From Epiperipatus broadwayi (Eukaryota; Onychophora; Udeonychophora; Euonychophora; Peripatidae): a stretch of 64,000 nucleotides of DNA. Shown here one piece after another: positions 13,050 to 26,428 of this stretch. Position numbers and translations under genes: made by a program. Location: assembly GCA_028023455.1 (NCBI GenBank), contig JAQFVV010000963.1, positions 62,001 through 126,000 on the forward strand, read 5' to 3'. The notes beneath the pieces were generated by a model. That model did not search any database, was not told where the DNA came from, and worked only from the letters and a program-made list of their open reading frames with translations. Each line of letters opens with the position of its first letter. The stretch's first letter is position 1.

Positions 13050-14655
13050 AAATAAAAATTAAATGTAAAAAAAACCTCCCACTTCCGTCCTTTAACCACA
13101 ACCACATAAAAAAATCTAAATCTAGGATATTAAATACTTACGTAAATCTATCACTATCAATTCATTAAAAGCTAGAATATAATTATTAAATATTAAAAAA
13201 ACGTTATATGATTCAGCAAACACACACACAAAATAAAATACGTTGATATACATATATTGATGCATTTAAAAATTAGTTAAGTATTTATATAATACATAAA
13301 AGAACCCCATTTCCTGGAGTTGTAATCAAAAAATTGGTAAATTTACATTTAATTGTTTTTTTTAATCATACAATTTAATAAGACAGTAAATGTCTGGAGC
13401 TCTTTTGTCTCCAGTAATTGGTTTCTTGGCTCCTCTCTCATTTTTTCTTCTGCCAACTTGATAAAAGGCCCAGGACTTCAGATACTTCTACCATATGTAT
13501 GATTACAGGATAGGGTTTATTATAAGTATGAAGTTTTTATTTAGACTTTTTTTTCTGATATCTTCTTAACAGACAGGCACTTGACATTCAGTGACCAGAA
13601 TATGATAGCATGATGATGATTAGGGCTAGCATATTTTGGAATATTTACTTCTCCATTTGATTTATATTTGTAAAATTATATATCAATATTCTGACAAGAT
13701 CACTTTCATTTCAACAAATTAGTAATGTGCGTTATAACAAGATTCTTTTTGTTTATTATATAAACGTAACTTTTTTTTTTTTAAATTTTGCCATCATCAT
13801 CCTGAAGTCTTTCAGCTGAACATTAATAAAGTTCTTTCCTGCCTAAATTGTGCTTACTACACGTACTTAAACACAGCTTCTCCATCTTCTCTTCTTTTTG
13901 TAACCACGGCTTGCTTGCTTTTTTTGTTTTTAAACCTCTATTTATAGTAGCCACATAAAAGAAAATGCTGAATCCTCTTCTCCTGGCCTCATTAAATTTA
14001 TATATAGATACTTTAATTAATGACAACGACAAAGACATTAATATTACAAATCACAAAATATCTAATTAATATAATAGTAAAAAAAAGTCAGAAATTAAGT
14101 AGCTTTGATAAAAGAGAAAAAATTCTTTTTGTCCTCTTTAAATAAAAACTATATAAAAAATAAGGACTTTTTTTTTTTCTACTAATTCTTATCCTGTAAT
14201 TAGCTTGTTCAACTTTTCTCCCTCTTTTAATTAATTTTACTTTAAAAAAATAAAAACAAAACTCTGTTTCCAATTTTATATGACAATCAATACAATAAAA
14301 TAAAACTTAAGAAAATATAAAAATAAAATTAAATTTTTACAATTATATTCTATTATCATTAAAATGTATTTGGATATCGCATGCATACACACACTATGCC
14401 TATAGACATATTTTTTACTTTTTTGATTTACATGTGGATAGATTAACTTGTGATGGAGTTCAATTATCATTATCCCCATCACTATATATATATATTTTCA
14501 AAATCACTTAATATAGAATATAGACATATAATCATGGCGGGGTTATATTGATTCATTTATTTGATAAATATATAAAATCTAAAAGTGTTACCCTAATTTT
14601 TTTCATTTTATTCTCATTCATATATATATATATGTTAAAACGAAGATTTGCACGG
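13050..14655. other. AT-rich sequence without recognised gene
   Basis: Homopolymers, short ORFs and a scattered TA tract. I see no domain, RNA or repeat signature. Confidence 0.5.
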
Positions 14656-14660
14656 GTTAA

Positions 14661-14937
14661 ATATATAAAATACATATTTTGCGGGTTCATCCGTGTTAAA
14701 AACTTTTAATATTAATATACTGACGTTTCGACTTAAAAAACATTCCTAAATTTAACATTTTTTGCTATTGGTGGAATTTTAACATTTTATTCAAATCAGT
14801 GATTGTAGCGCCTCTACATCCGTCTTTCTACCTTTTATAACTCTGTGGATGGCTTGTGTGACCAAGTCGAAACGTCAGTATATTAATATTAAAAGTTTTT
14901 AACACGGATGAACCCGCAAAATATGTATTTTATATAT
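14661..14937. mobile_element. PLE-type terminus with perfect 74-bp inverted arms
   Basis: The arm 14661-14734 is the exact reverse complement of 14864-14937 (74 of 74 positions). The arms contain GTCGAAACGTCAGT, a sequence typical of Penelope-like terminal repeats. The 129-bp centre continues the right arm outward with a stem GGCTTG/CAAGTC. This looks like a PLE terminal repeat carrying an inverted copy of itself. PLE termini are often found in inverted arrangement. Confidence 0.65.
14843..14880 (+). ncRNA. Hammerhead-like motif in PLE terminus
   Basis: CTGTGGA, one T, a 6-bp stem GGCTTG/CAAGTC with a 6-nt loop, then GAAAC, a GTCA loop and GTA. The 3' side fits the minimal stem III hammerhead layout described for PLEs (GAAAC-N4-GUA). 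The first core strand differs from CUGANGA at A6, there is one extra base before stem II, and stem I pairing is poor. Confidence 0.35.
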
Positions 14938-14944
14938 ATGTTAT

Positions 14945-17900
14945 TTCAACCCTGATTAATTAACAAAGAGTAGTTAGTGCGCACAATCATTACTTTCAAT
15001 TCTATGCTTTATGCTAGCGCGAAACAAAAGCAGTAATAATAAATATTAACAAAAAAGATAAAAAAATAGGACCATGTCTATAGAATGCTCCTTCATTAAA
15101 AGATTAATTCAACATCATGAGCCTTATCAGTTTTAAGTAAAAATAAAAACAACTATTGAGTGTTAGATGTTGCATTTATAAATATAATTATTACAAAATA
15201 TTACAGAGTATTTTGCTTGATTATCAATAATAACGTATTTAATACATATCCTTGCAAATCATCATTTAGCACAGTCAGCATTTTGTTATATTTGAAAATA
15301 CCATTTTTGTATACTTGCTGATTTTTGTTTTTATGCCTAATCAATTACTAGTTGATATCATATTGCATTTGACATCTCAACGTGGTGTCTCAGTAAATCA
15401 CTTAAAGTGAATTACATTTATATATGAGTTATCAATCTCTTGATATAAATATTGATGTATTAATAATCAATTCAACACAATTGAAATAAACAACTAATAT
15501 TAAATAATTATTTTATTCTAACCAGTTTTCACCCAATTTATTATATTTAACCATTGTTAAGAAAATATTGATCTAATATGATCTTGACCAATGTCAGGTC
15601 ATTGAGACTCTTACTAAAAAATAATTGAAATATGAAGATTGGTTATGTATAGAGATTGAAATTAAAAGGATATAATGATTACACAGAAAAATTATTATGC
15701 AAAAAGGTAAACCCACCCATGAAATAAGATGCAATAATGAAGAATAAACTATAATTAGCAGATTAACCAAAATAGAACTATAGTACAGCAAATAAAGCAA
15801 TGGTCATTCAAAGCATACAAAAAAGAAATTATATGATAAAGATAATAGGGAATAAAATTAAGCTACAGATAATGAAGTTGGCAAAGAAATGCTCAATCAT
15901 ATAAATAAGATTTTTGCCAAATATATGATTATGGGATTGGTTTTAAACAAATTCATTTTTTTTTTATCAATGAAGAAAGTATCCAAAAAAAAAACAACAA
16001 CCAAAAAACAATTCCCATCTTTTAGAATAATATTATGAGCATATCAGCCAGATAAATCTAAAATAATTAGATAATAAACAAGGCTTTTGGTGAATAAATA
16101 ATAATTAAAAGTCATTAATTGCATTAAAATATTAACAATAAAAAACTAAATAAATTATACTTTAATTTTCCATATTCACACAAAAAAATTATGATAATAG
16201 TTTAAATATTTAACTATCTTTCAGTAGTTAAATAATTTTCAGTTATTATTAATTAAATTATATTAATATAATACCATCTTTAAAAAAAACACACTTAAAT
16301 ATATTGAATATTATTAAATTTTCCAAAAATTAACAGATCTGTTTCCATTGTTATCTGTCTAAACCAATATTAAAGGAAAGACATTTTACATCATAAGTGT
16401 CTTCTAATTGCCATTACAGCATAATATATAGCCCTCAAAGGAAGTTCCTTTATATATTAAACTACACTTTGGCAGAATAGTGAGTTTATCATATATATAT
16501 ATAAATGAGTTTATCATAAATATTGTATATATGGTATATATACTCTTTTAAATGTTACAAAAATCAATCCCCCCAAAAATTTGCAAACATTTTAAAAATA
16601 TTTTCTTGTCCCAAATTAAGGTTCAGAAGTTTCAGATTAAGTTTACAAGTTAAATATCTCCTCCAGTTTGTTTCTGATCAAGATAAAATTCCAGCTAACA
16701 ATGTTTTTTTCATTAAATTATTGCCTTCTAGTGTCATTTCAAGTAATTTTTAAATTATTTTTTTTTAGTAAAAGAGAAAGATTCAAAGAATGTGATGTTG
16801 TGTGATCACTTAATGTTTAATGCACGCACACACACACACACAACTGATTTTTTTTTTTATAAATTGGTTTAAGATGTTAAATAGTTTTTAAAAAAAAAAG
16901 ATTTAAAAAGTTAAAAATCCTTCTAAATTATAACTAAATAAATGTACTTTCTGCCAAGTTTTTGCTCAAAGTGATTAAAATATCTTTGATATTCTCTCAA
17001 ATAATCTATATTAAAATTTTCATTATATAAGCAGTACAAAAATAGTGATATATAATAACAAGATTTATCATAAACTTTTGAAGAATAGATTTTAAGTATT
17101 TTTTCAAACTTCTTCAACTTTACTAAGCTTTTGGAATTATTTTCAACAATGTCATTAATAATCTTTTATGTAAACAAATTCTAAAATGAGCTAATTTTCC
17201 AACAACAAAAAACTATTTAGTTAAAGCAATTAAAAAAGTTTTAATTTTTTCTTCTGATATTACAACTTATCTCGATCAAAAATATAATCGGCTTTCCATT
17301 AAAACCATTTTACAATCAAAAGTTATAAAATAAGTATGCAGCTGAATTACGATTTTTTTAAAATAATAATAATAAAAAAAGATCTTTATAATGAATGAGA
17401 CCAAATATAATTCCAGCATTTTATTTTGATATCTGATATTAACAAGAATGATAAATAACAAAGTTAAGACTTAAAACTATTAGGTATATGAAAATGTATG
17501 AAAACAAAATGCACTTTATTTTTATGCAAATCAAGCATGGATCTATCATAATCTTATCATGGTGTTATTTCACGATCTTTATCAAGTCTCATTTAACTTT
17601 TATAAGTGGGTAACTTTATGATATTGAATTACCAAATACTATTTTAAACTTATATTTTGAAGATTGTAATAAATCTTTTTTTTTTTTCAACCTGCAGCAA
17701 TTGAAAAAAAGTGTGACAATTCGTGCTAATTAACTCCTTTTTCATTTTTTTTGTAAACACCATTATTAATGGATTCTTACTTTTATCAAACATGTGTATC
17801 ACTAATTAAAAAAATCGCTTGCCAATTTGTAATCATAAATTTTTATCAGAAAATATTTTATAATTGCAACCAAGTTAGTTTGCGATATTTCTAGATCACG

Positions 17901-19420
17901 TGATAGCATCAATTATCGAGATTACTAAGATTCTTGTAATTATTCAAGTGGAATTTATACGGCGATGTCTAAAAGTCTATAAAGATAATTATTTTCAGTA
18001 TGTATTTTCTTTTTCTGAATTAATATTTTCAAAAACCATCTGCTAAGAATATTTTGAATAAGTATATCAACTGTTTACTTTAAGATGGTTATTTAATAAA
18101 AGCTTACTTCAATTTAAATTATTTCCACTATCTTTTTTTCTTTTAGTAATTACATATATCAACTGTGTATATATATATATTTCATGTAGCAAAATACATT
18201 TTATGTGATCTGATATAACTAAGTTTAAAAAAAAAAATTATATTATGATTTATTCTTGAAAAATTATTATACGCACTATATTGTCTATTTGGAATGAAAT
18301 TTATGGAAAATTATTGGACTAATGAAAAAATAAATTACATTATAAAATAATCTAATAGTTAGTTGGATCACAATGTTATGCAATATTTGAGAATCAGAAG
18401 CAATAATTGGATATTCCACCCTGTGAACTTTATCAGAGTCTTTACTCAGTTACTGCATATAACACAACATGAGCAAAGAGCCTTTAAATAACACTGTTGG
18501 TAGTTCGTTTGATTCATGATATGTGTAGAGTGTCTATATATCCTGGTTTTTCTGGATTTGTCCCAGTTTTATCTCTCTTGTCCTGACATATTCTTTCAGG
18601 ACAGTTAATTGTCTCGGTTTTCTTAACCACTCATATTTACTTCCACTTTTATTTGTTTTTTAACTTTTAATTCTAACTTTATATTTAATCATTATTTTTT
18701 ATATTTATTTTAAATGAATATTTATTAATTTAATAGTTTATAACTATTTTTTTGATTGGTTATTCAATAATTTTTATAAAACAGAAATGACTCCCCATTA
18801 TTTTGGTATGTTAGTAATAAATGATTTCAATTTGTGATTTGGTTTTGATAGATAATACATTTATACAAACAATTGTCCATTGCTTTTGTTTATATTACAA
18901 AATAAGTATATTGTTAGTAATGTAAATGTGATTATATGTTTGTGATTTTTTAATTTCATACTGAAATATACAATAATCTGCAATGAAGTTTTTTTTTGTT
19001 GTGTGTACCAGTTAGACCCTGTGGAAATATGGAGATCCTGAATATGTGCAACATTTTGTTTCAAATATCCTCTCATGCACATTGTATCTTATATATAATA
19101 GGTCATGTTTTATTGAAATAAATGACTAATTGAACTGCAATTGTACAATATTTTTAATATATATTGTAATGGATAGCTAGCATCCAAATATATATCATCA
19201 AAGATGCCAGTAGACCTCGCCTTTACTGGTGAAAATACCAAGTATAAATGCCTACCACAGCTATAGCATCACACAGATATTTAACATTATCTCTAGATTG
19301 TGGAGAGCAGAGATTCTTGGCAAATGTCAATTGGTAGAATAGACAACAGTGAACAGACTGCTGAAACAAATCTAACAATCAACAAAAACTATGTTTATTT
19401 ACAACATAATATAACACAGT
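14945..19420. other. AT-rich sequence without recognised gene
   Basis: About 4.5 kb of AT-rich sequence with short ORFs only and a (CA)n tract at about 16823-16841. GTCTATATATCCTGG near 18532-18547 and its rough complement near 19000-19020 may be the ends of a decayed DNA element, but the match is poor. Confidence 0.5.
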
Positions 19421-19429
19421 TCAATTACA

Positions 19430-19560
19430 AAAAAGCTTAGGTATAATAGAGTTTCAATATAGAGTTTAATTATACCAGAGTTTAAATACAATATAAGAGT
19501 TTAAATACAATAAAGTTCAATTATATTAGAGTTCAAATACACTAGAATTCAAATACAAAC
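19430..19560. repeat. Minisatellite, ~20-bp degenerate unit
   Basis: Repeated variants of GAGTTTAAATACAATATAA and GAGTTCAAATACA, about six or seven copies. Confidence 0.7.
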
Positions 19561-19569
19561 ACATTTTAA

Positions 19570-21030
19570 TGGCATTCTATTCTTGTTAGCATAGAATGCA
19601 TTTAAAACCTGGTAGGTTTAAATATTACACTTTCCAAAAATTATTATTATAAAATTGTATTATCTATGAAGTTTAAAAATTATTTTATGATTTGTCAAGA
19701 TGTGTGCGCATATGTATTTCACTTTTGCATTAAAAAACAATCCATAATAAAGCAGTCTTAATCCACTATAAAATAAGCTCACTACACTGGTGAATGTGCT
19801 CCCCTCACCACCAAAAATATAGAATGATAAATTGCCTCTGAATAACCTGTATTATAAAGCAAAAAAATAATATATAATTCACAGGGAGAAATGTTTTTAC
19901 TCAACAGAAAACACAGCCATTCATGAACACTTCAAGTGGAAACAGTATATATCACAGGAAGGTGAAAAAACATATGATAAATTCACATATGGTGGATAAA
20001 TACCCAGGATCATTATATACAATGCACACATATTCTTTTAATTTCAGATGTATGCAACACAAATTAAACAAAAAAAACTGCCAATAAATTAAATTAGCTT
20101 ATCAAACAATTTATAGTTATGTGCACATCTCATTAAACACACACATATATTAATCATTTTTAAATATCTTCAGACACGCTAAATCAATTATTTAACACAA
20201 ATTATAAAGTTAAAAAAATAAAATCTATTTTTTTTTTTAAAACTATATTTTTTTGTTTAAAATTTTTCTTTAAAAACAAAATTGATGCAAAACTACATCA
20301 TAATTAATACCAATCATGGTATCTGTTTTTTTTTTTTTTTTGTTAAATTAAAACTTTTTATGAGGAAAAATGAAAATTAAACTTTAAGGAGCAAACTAGG
20401 TTTTTTTGATTTAAACTAAAGCTGCCATGTTATATAAGAGACACTAAGTTAGATAAAGTGTTATAACATATAAACTTTAAAAAATAATTTTATATAATAG
20501 ATAAATGCATAAATGCAAGAAATTACATCATTTAAATTATAACTATTATTGATTTGTTTGTAATATAAGTGGAAGTTTTAAAAAATAGTTCACAAATAAA
20601 AGATTACCTCAAGTCTAAGAAAAAAGATGGTGAAGAGGATATTATTTCCCAGAAAATTTGAATTCTATATACACATATGTATATGTGCAAATAAAATTCC
20701 TTAGTAGTTTTCTTGTTACAGTTTTAATCCCGTAGAGAATAGTCATGAAATTTTTTTTTTAAGGTTGAGAAGCTCATTTGTCACATACTTGATGATAGTT
20801 AGCAGATTGTTGGCTCAAACTCAGCAAATAAATTTGGATATTTAATGTCAATGAGCTATATACTAAAGAAGTGGAGTTCATTTCCCAGTGTCTAAAATTA
20901 TGGTTATTAATGTGAATACTGGTAACAGTTCAGGATACATTACGCTAAGCAAGCAAAAAGCAACAATTACAAGAAGAAGCAGGATTAATGATAAACAGAA
21001 ATTCAATAAATAGAATAATTCTGAGCTGGT
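19570..21030. other. AT-rich sequence without recognised gene
   Basis: Homopolymer-rich sequence with no ORF, RNA or repeat that I can classify. Confidence 0.5.
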
Positions 21031-21044
21031 CTTTTTATATCATT

Positions 21045-21250
21045 CACTTTTTTAATTAACAACCCTACTTATTTATCAAAATTTTAATTAACAACCCATT
21101 ATTTATCAGTTTTTAACAAAGTCCCTTGTTTACCAAACTTTTTAATTAACAAAGTTACTAATTATATGTTTACACAATTCTCTAATTAAATAAATCAGTA
21201 ATTATTTTCATTCGTTTGATTTACAATTTTTTTTAGTTAAATAAATCTGC
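21045..21250. repeat. Degenerate tandem repeat around TTAATTAACAA
   Basis: The module TTAATTAACAACCC-TTATTTATCA recurs about five times with roughly 35-bp spacing and growing divergence. Confidence 0.6.
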
Positions 21251-22277
21251 TTGTTATAAATGACAATTAAAATATTATTAAATGAAATCCAACATTTTAA
21301 AAATCAGGAACAAAATCTTAAAAAATTGATAAAGAAACAGCAAAATAGTTGAAAAAAGTTTTATAGATTATTATTTAGAAAACATCATTCCTTTAACATA
21401 AATTGTAAAACAGATATTTGAATAGACTCTAGCAATGAATATTTTTGCTGTGATGCCATGTATTGACTTTTTATGTTCAATTAATTTTTTTTTACATATA
21501 TTACAACATTCTTTTATATACTATATTATAAATATTTAAGTCTTCTAATAATTAAAATTTTAAAACATGAAAAATTAATATATTAAAATTGTGAAAATAA
21601 GTATCTAATTGAAGGTCTTACCAATAATAAAGAAAAACATCATTATTGGCTTCATGATATCTATTCAAGAAAAAAAAGAATAAAATATTACATATTAAAA
21701 TTTTGTTATTAAAAATGATATATTTAGAATTAATTATCATCAAGGAAACAAAAAATATTCTAAAAATCAATAAATATTAATTGTTATTAAAATATTTCAC
21801 TTACTGCTTTTACAAAAAATGATTTTATTTTTAGCCTCTAATGGCTATTTCTGTGATAATTTCTGGTTTTTATAACATATTTCATATACTTTCTAAGACC
21901 TGTCTTTAAAAATAAAATGTTTCCAAAGACAAACCCCTTAAGTGATAGTTTTTGATTTAATAATGTCTTTTACAAAAATATTGCTTATAGTCATTAACAA
22001 TTGTTGAAAATAATGTTTTTGTGGCATTTAGCCAGAGGGGAAATGAATGTAAAGTATCAGCCAATCACAAATCACCATCTCATTTATAGCTTTGTCAGAA
22101 CAATAGAATGTGCTGTCAATCACAGACAAATGTCTGTAAAGGTCCACAAACTCCTTACATCTCTTGAAATTATTTTTAAATTAATACATTAAAAATAGAA
22201 GCTTCTTAAAAAATTGTTGCAATCTGTCACATACTGTAATTTAACATATGGAATGCTTTAAAACAGTAGTGGAGAAC

Positions 22278-22385
22278 TTTTTTTTCATGCATCATAGCAT
22301 CAGCCGGGAAGTGAACCCACTAACCGGACAACTGCTTGTAAGACAGCTGTGCTGACCTCTTGACCACCAGTGTGTGCATGCCAAC
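22278..22385 (-). mobile_element. tRNA-derived SINE nested in the hAT element
   Basis: Read on the minus strand, a tRNA-like promoter is visible: A box TGGTCAAGAGG (22356-22366) and a B-box-like GGGTTCACTTCCC (22306-22318), then GATGCTATGATGCATG and a poly(A) of eight. The tail matches that of the SINE at 31.9 kb, so they are one family. No target duplication is clear. Confidence 0.6.
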
Positions 22386-22699
22386 AGTTTCCAAAAAATA
22401 TTTATTGAATGATTGGTGCACCATACAGTTATTAAATCAAAATATAAAGTTAATTATTGCAGTTTTTTTACAAATTTATAAAACAAAATAATAATAATAA
22501 TAATAGCAGTAATAATTAAACAAATTTCTAAATAAGCTAAATACAAGTGAACAATATTTATTTAGAAGAGCACAAGTTGAATAAAATATAATAGTAAAAA
22601 ATTAACGATAATTAAAATAAAATTTTGGAAATAAACATATAAAATCAACAAAAATAGATATTATTTAATGAAATTTTTGCTGTTGCACATTAAATGCCA

Positions 22700-24560
22700 A
22701 ATGTTTTATATCTGGTTCATATTTTGTCACTTTTAATTATGTACATGCTGAATTAGATTCATCTGTCATTCTATTTCTCGAACTGTCTTTAATTAAATTA
22801 ATTTCTGAAAACAATGATTCACATGCATATGCAGAGAAGAAAATTAATAATATGGCAATCGTTAATTTTTTTAAACAATTAAATGTGTCAAGAATAGCAT
22901 TCTAGTAGTCAATAGTTCCTCTTCAGCATTCTTTTTACATATGCCCAATAATCGATCATTTTCCCTTGTTTCTAACTCATTCCTCAAATCAACAAATTTT
23001 TGTTTTCATATACAACGGGGTTGAAAATTCACTGATTATATCTTCAAAATTAAGCAACTCAAAAATTTCTAACTTGAGACTATCCATTGGTATTATGTCT
23101 GGGTATAAAATAAATTTTGACATTTCTAAAAATTGTCAGAACTGTGTAAATCTTAAAAAAAATTCACCAAGTATCAATTAAATAACAGTAGAAAACTCTT
23201 GCATTAATTTTACTTCATCTGGCTTCTCAAGAAACTCTAAATCAGTCAAAAACTTTTTTATATTTGAAAAATATTTGAAGGAGTAAAAAAATAACAATCA
23301 CAATAGAACATTTGTAATTTAACTTTAAATGCTTTGATCAAATCAAACATGACAACAATTGTCTTATTATAATCTTACAGTTTCACATTTAACTCACTTA
23401 GATGTGAACACATATCAGTAAAAAACATTAATTTTGAAAACCATTCAACATCCATTAATTCATTACATTTTTCAATGATTTTCTCATTATGTAAAAACAG
23501 TTTAATTTCAACTAAACACTCAATGAATCTTTAAAGAACTTTTCCTTGATTTAACCATTAGACATTGTTGTACATAAGTAAATCAATGTGTACTGAGTTC
23601 ACCTCGTTTAATAAATTAAAAATTCTTTGTTTATTTACAGCTTGTGTAGATATAAATTTGACTAACTTAGTCACAACATCATCTAGTGTCTTAAAACTGT
23701 TCTTAATGCATAAACATTCTGATATATAATACAATAAAAATTCAAAACTGAATGTCCAATACAGTTCGTAAACAAATTGAAAAAAAAAAAATTTTTAAGT
23801 CATACTTCAAGCACCATCTGTAATTACTGATACAATTTTGGCACTATCTATCTATTTTTCAGTGAGTACATTAAAAACTTCATTGCAAATATCTATTACT
23901 TTTGTTATTGTTACTAATGAGGTTAAACTAACCAATTCTTCTTTTATATTATTCCCAACAGAATAGTGAATAAAAATAGCCACATGAACTGATCCATATA
24001 TGTCTGTACTTTCATCAAGGCAGAAACAAATTAAACTAGAAGATTTTATATCTCTTTCATGTTGATAAATTATGTTGTTAACCTTTGCAGGATTCTTTTT
24101 TCAACTGTATTTCTAGACAATCATAAATCTTTTATTCCCTGAATAATTTTTTATTTGTTTTCAAAATCTTCAAAAAGAACTGGTGCACATTTCATCCAAG
24201 CTTCTTTCATATATTCTCCATCATTAAAAGGTTTCCTGTGTTTGCCAATTACATTTGAAATAAAAAACTAGCAGCAGTTATATTTTGACAATTTTCAATA
24301 AATTTCATTATAGAAGTTGATTGAATATTTATATTTTTAAATGCTTAGGCAATATATTCTTTTTGTTCATCTTTACTTTTTTCTTAGAGCAATTTATAAT
24401 TGGTCTCATAATACCATTTTACCAATGATGTTCTCAATATAACTGTTCCAGAATATAAAACACATACTGCCTTGGTGCCTTTGTTAATCATTCTATACTC
24501 ATAAGTCCACCAATTTTGAAATTCTCTACTGGTAACAAATTTATTTAAAAGTAAATTTAA
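22700..24560 (-). pseudogene. hAT transposase pseudogene (ZBED/GTF2IRD2-like)
   Basis: The minus strand encodes, in broken frames, the parts of a ZBED-type hAT transposase. The N-terminal end has a BED-finger-like block (FQNWWTYEYRMI, then NKGTKAVCVL and WYYETNYK) near 24400-24530. The catalytic core has CFCLDESTDIYGS near 23990-24025, followed by HVAIFIHYSVGN and EELVSLTSL, then IVSVITDGA near 23810-23840. The C-terminal dimerisation block SAYACESLFSEINLIKD with RMTDESNSACT lies near 22740-22835. Family proteins cut and paste DNA through a DDE RNase-H fold; the DEST motif supplies the first aspartate. Stops and frameshifts make it inactive. The order and wording of the motifs make the family call firm. 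Confidence 0.85.
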
Positions 24561-25189
24561 ATGAACTTTAATAATTTTATAAATTAATGATTTTTTTATA
24601 TATTAAAATATATTATTATCTTTCCATTTCACTTTTATAACAAAACTTCAAGCAAAAAAATGTTATTTGATGGCATTGATTATGCATTTTATCTTTTTGT
24701 TCACAATTTGGATTAAGTTAAAAAAATGAATGGTGCCAAAATGTTTAGATCAAAAAAGATTAGGACAGAAAACCATTTTATTACTTTTACTTTAGATTTG
24801 AAACAATTTACTTCAAAGAGTTATAAAATATTTTATTGAGTTTACTTTCTAGTTTTATTGGAATCATTTGACAGGTTTATGAATATGATACCACAGTATA
24901 TTAATACCACTTCATTTGACTTAAAATATCATTCCCATATACATATGTATATATATTTTTTAAAAATTGTAATTTATTGCTTCTAATCAGAGTTTAATTG
25001 TAAAGTGAATTGTAATATAATATTATATTTATTTATTTTACCTTTAATTTACAGTAAATTTTTATTAGGACAGATTTTAGCAACAAAAGAAATATTGAAT
25101 AATTTAAAGCATAGAAAATTGTGATACATAAATAGTTTGTGTGCCAGTAAAAAATTTGCCATAGGTTCATCATCACTGCTTTAAAACAA

Positions 25190-25528
25190 TATAAAAAAGT
25201 AGCAATCACAGCATCATTATGCCACCTAAAATGTCAAATAGGATAATGCTATCACAGCTTACTTTTGTGAAACAATTAAAATAACTTTACTTAAAATAAA
25301 GTTTTCTTATCTTTTAAAATTAAAATAAATTTGACTAAAATTAATTATATATGCAGATCTTTATCAATGTGTGCACATATAATACAAAACACACACATAT
25401 ATATTAAAAGAAGAGAGGTTGCCTTGACAACAATGAATAATATTGATTACTATCTATATTTGTATGTTTAGATGATTACTGGTTTCTAATGGTTACATAT
25501 TATCCCATTTAGCTTTAAGCATTATTTC

Positions 25529-25620
<92 letters not shown>

Positions 25621-26425
25621 GAAACTTATAAAATCTGAATTTGACTTATACTTTTCCAACTATTATATTCATAAAATACATTATGGATTGAGATAGAAAA
25701 ATTATTATCTCAAAGATTATAGTATAAACAAAAAAAAAGATTATAATTATTAATAATAAATTGAGGGGTCACATTTACATATATATTTATTATGTGTGTG
25801 TTTACTCATTCACATTTACTCAAAAAATATTATTAATAAAAAATTACTATATAATATTTTTATTTTTGTAAATAAAATAAATGTTCTGACTTTCATAATA
25901 ATTAAAAACAGCATAGAAATAATCTTTATTTTTTTGCTTTTTTTTCCTTATGAAAATATAATAACAGTCATTATCAGCAAACTATGTTGTTTTTGTAAAA
26001 CTTTTAGCACTATGCTTAGAAAATATTTTTTTATATGAAAAAATACATCAAATTTGGAAGAATAATAAAATGAAGTGCTTTCAACATATGATAAAGAAAC
26101 ATAAATAACAAATATGCAGTCTTAAAAGAAAACATGGTCATTGCTCCATTATAAAATTTATGATTTAATATTTTTTTAAAACATGATTATGATCAGTGCA
26201 TTGAGACAGGAAAAGACTATTGCCACATCATAAAAATTATTTTAATAAAAAAGTTTGACTCAGAATTTTTCAGTGTATTTATCCTTGCCTCTTTTATAAG
26301 CAATTGATACAGACATATGAGAAAAAGATAAATTCCTTGTTTATTTATATTTAAAAAAAATTATTTACATTGCTTTGGATAACACACACACACTTATATA
26401 TATATTTTCACAGTCATATGATGTA
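25190..26425. other. AT-rich spacer with long (TA)n
   Basis: Contains an 83-bp (TA)n tract at about 25536-25618. Otherwise it has short ORFs only, including a hydrophobic 80-codon plus-strand ORF at 25796-26038 with no recognisable motif. Confidence 0.6.
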
Positions 26426-26428
26426 GAT

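Larger units (their letters stand above)
22256..25186 (-). mobile_element. hAT (ZBED-like) DNA transposon with 8-bp TSD
   Basis: The element spans 22264-25178 (2,915 bp) and is flanked by identical 8-bp duplications CTTTAAAA at 22256-22263 and 25179-25186, the length expected for hAT elements. The termini are CAGTAGTGGAGAAC on the left and, as complement on the right, CAGTGATGATGAAC. This agrees with the hAT CAGTG...AACC ends. It carries a minus-strand transposase pseudogene. A tRNA-derived SINE sits just inside the left end. The exact 8-bp duplication makes the boundaries secure. Confidence 0.9.

Noticed and set aside
18532-19021. Possible DNA transposon with CAGGGTCTA-like ends
   Set aside because: The inverted ends match poorly and no 8-bp duplication flanks them.
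25796-26038. 80-codon hydrophobic plus-strand ORF
   Set aside because: Ile/Phe/Lys bias is what random AT-rich sequence gives; no signal or family motif and no support around it.
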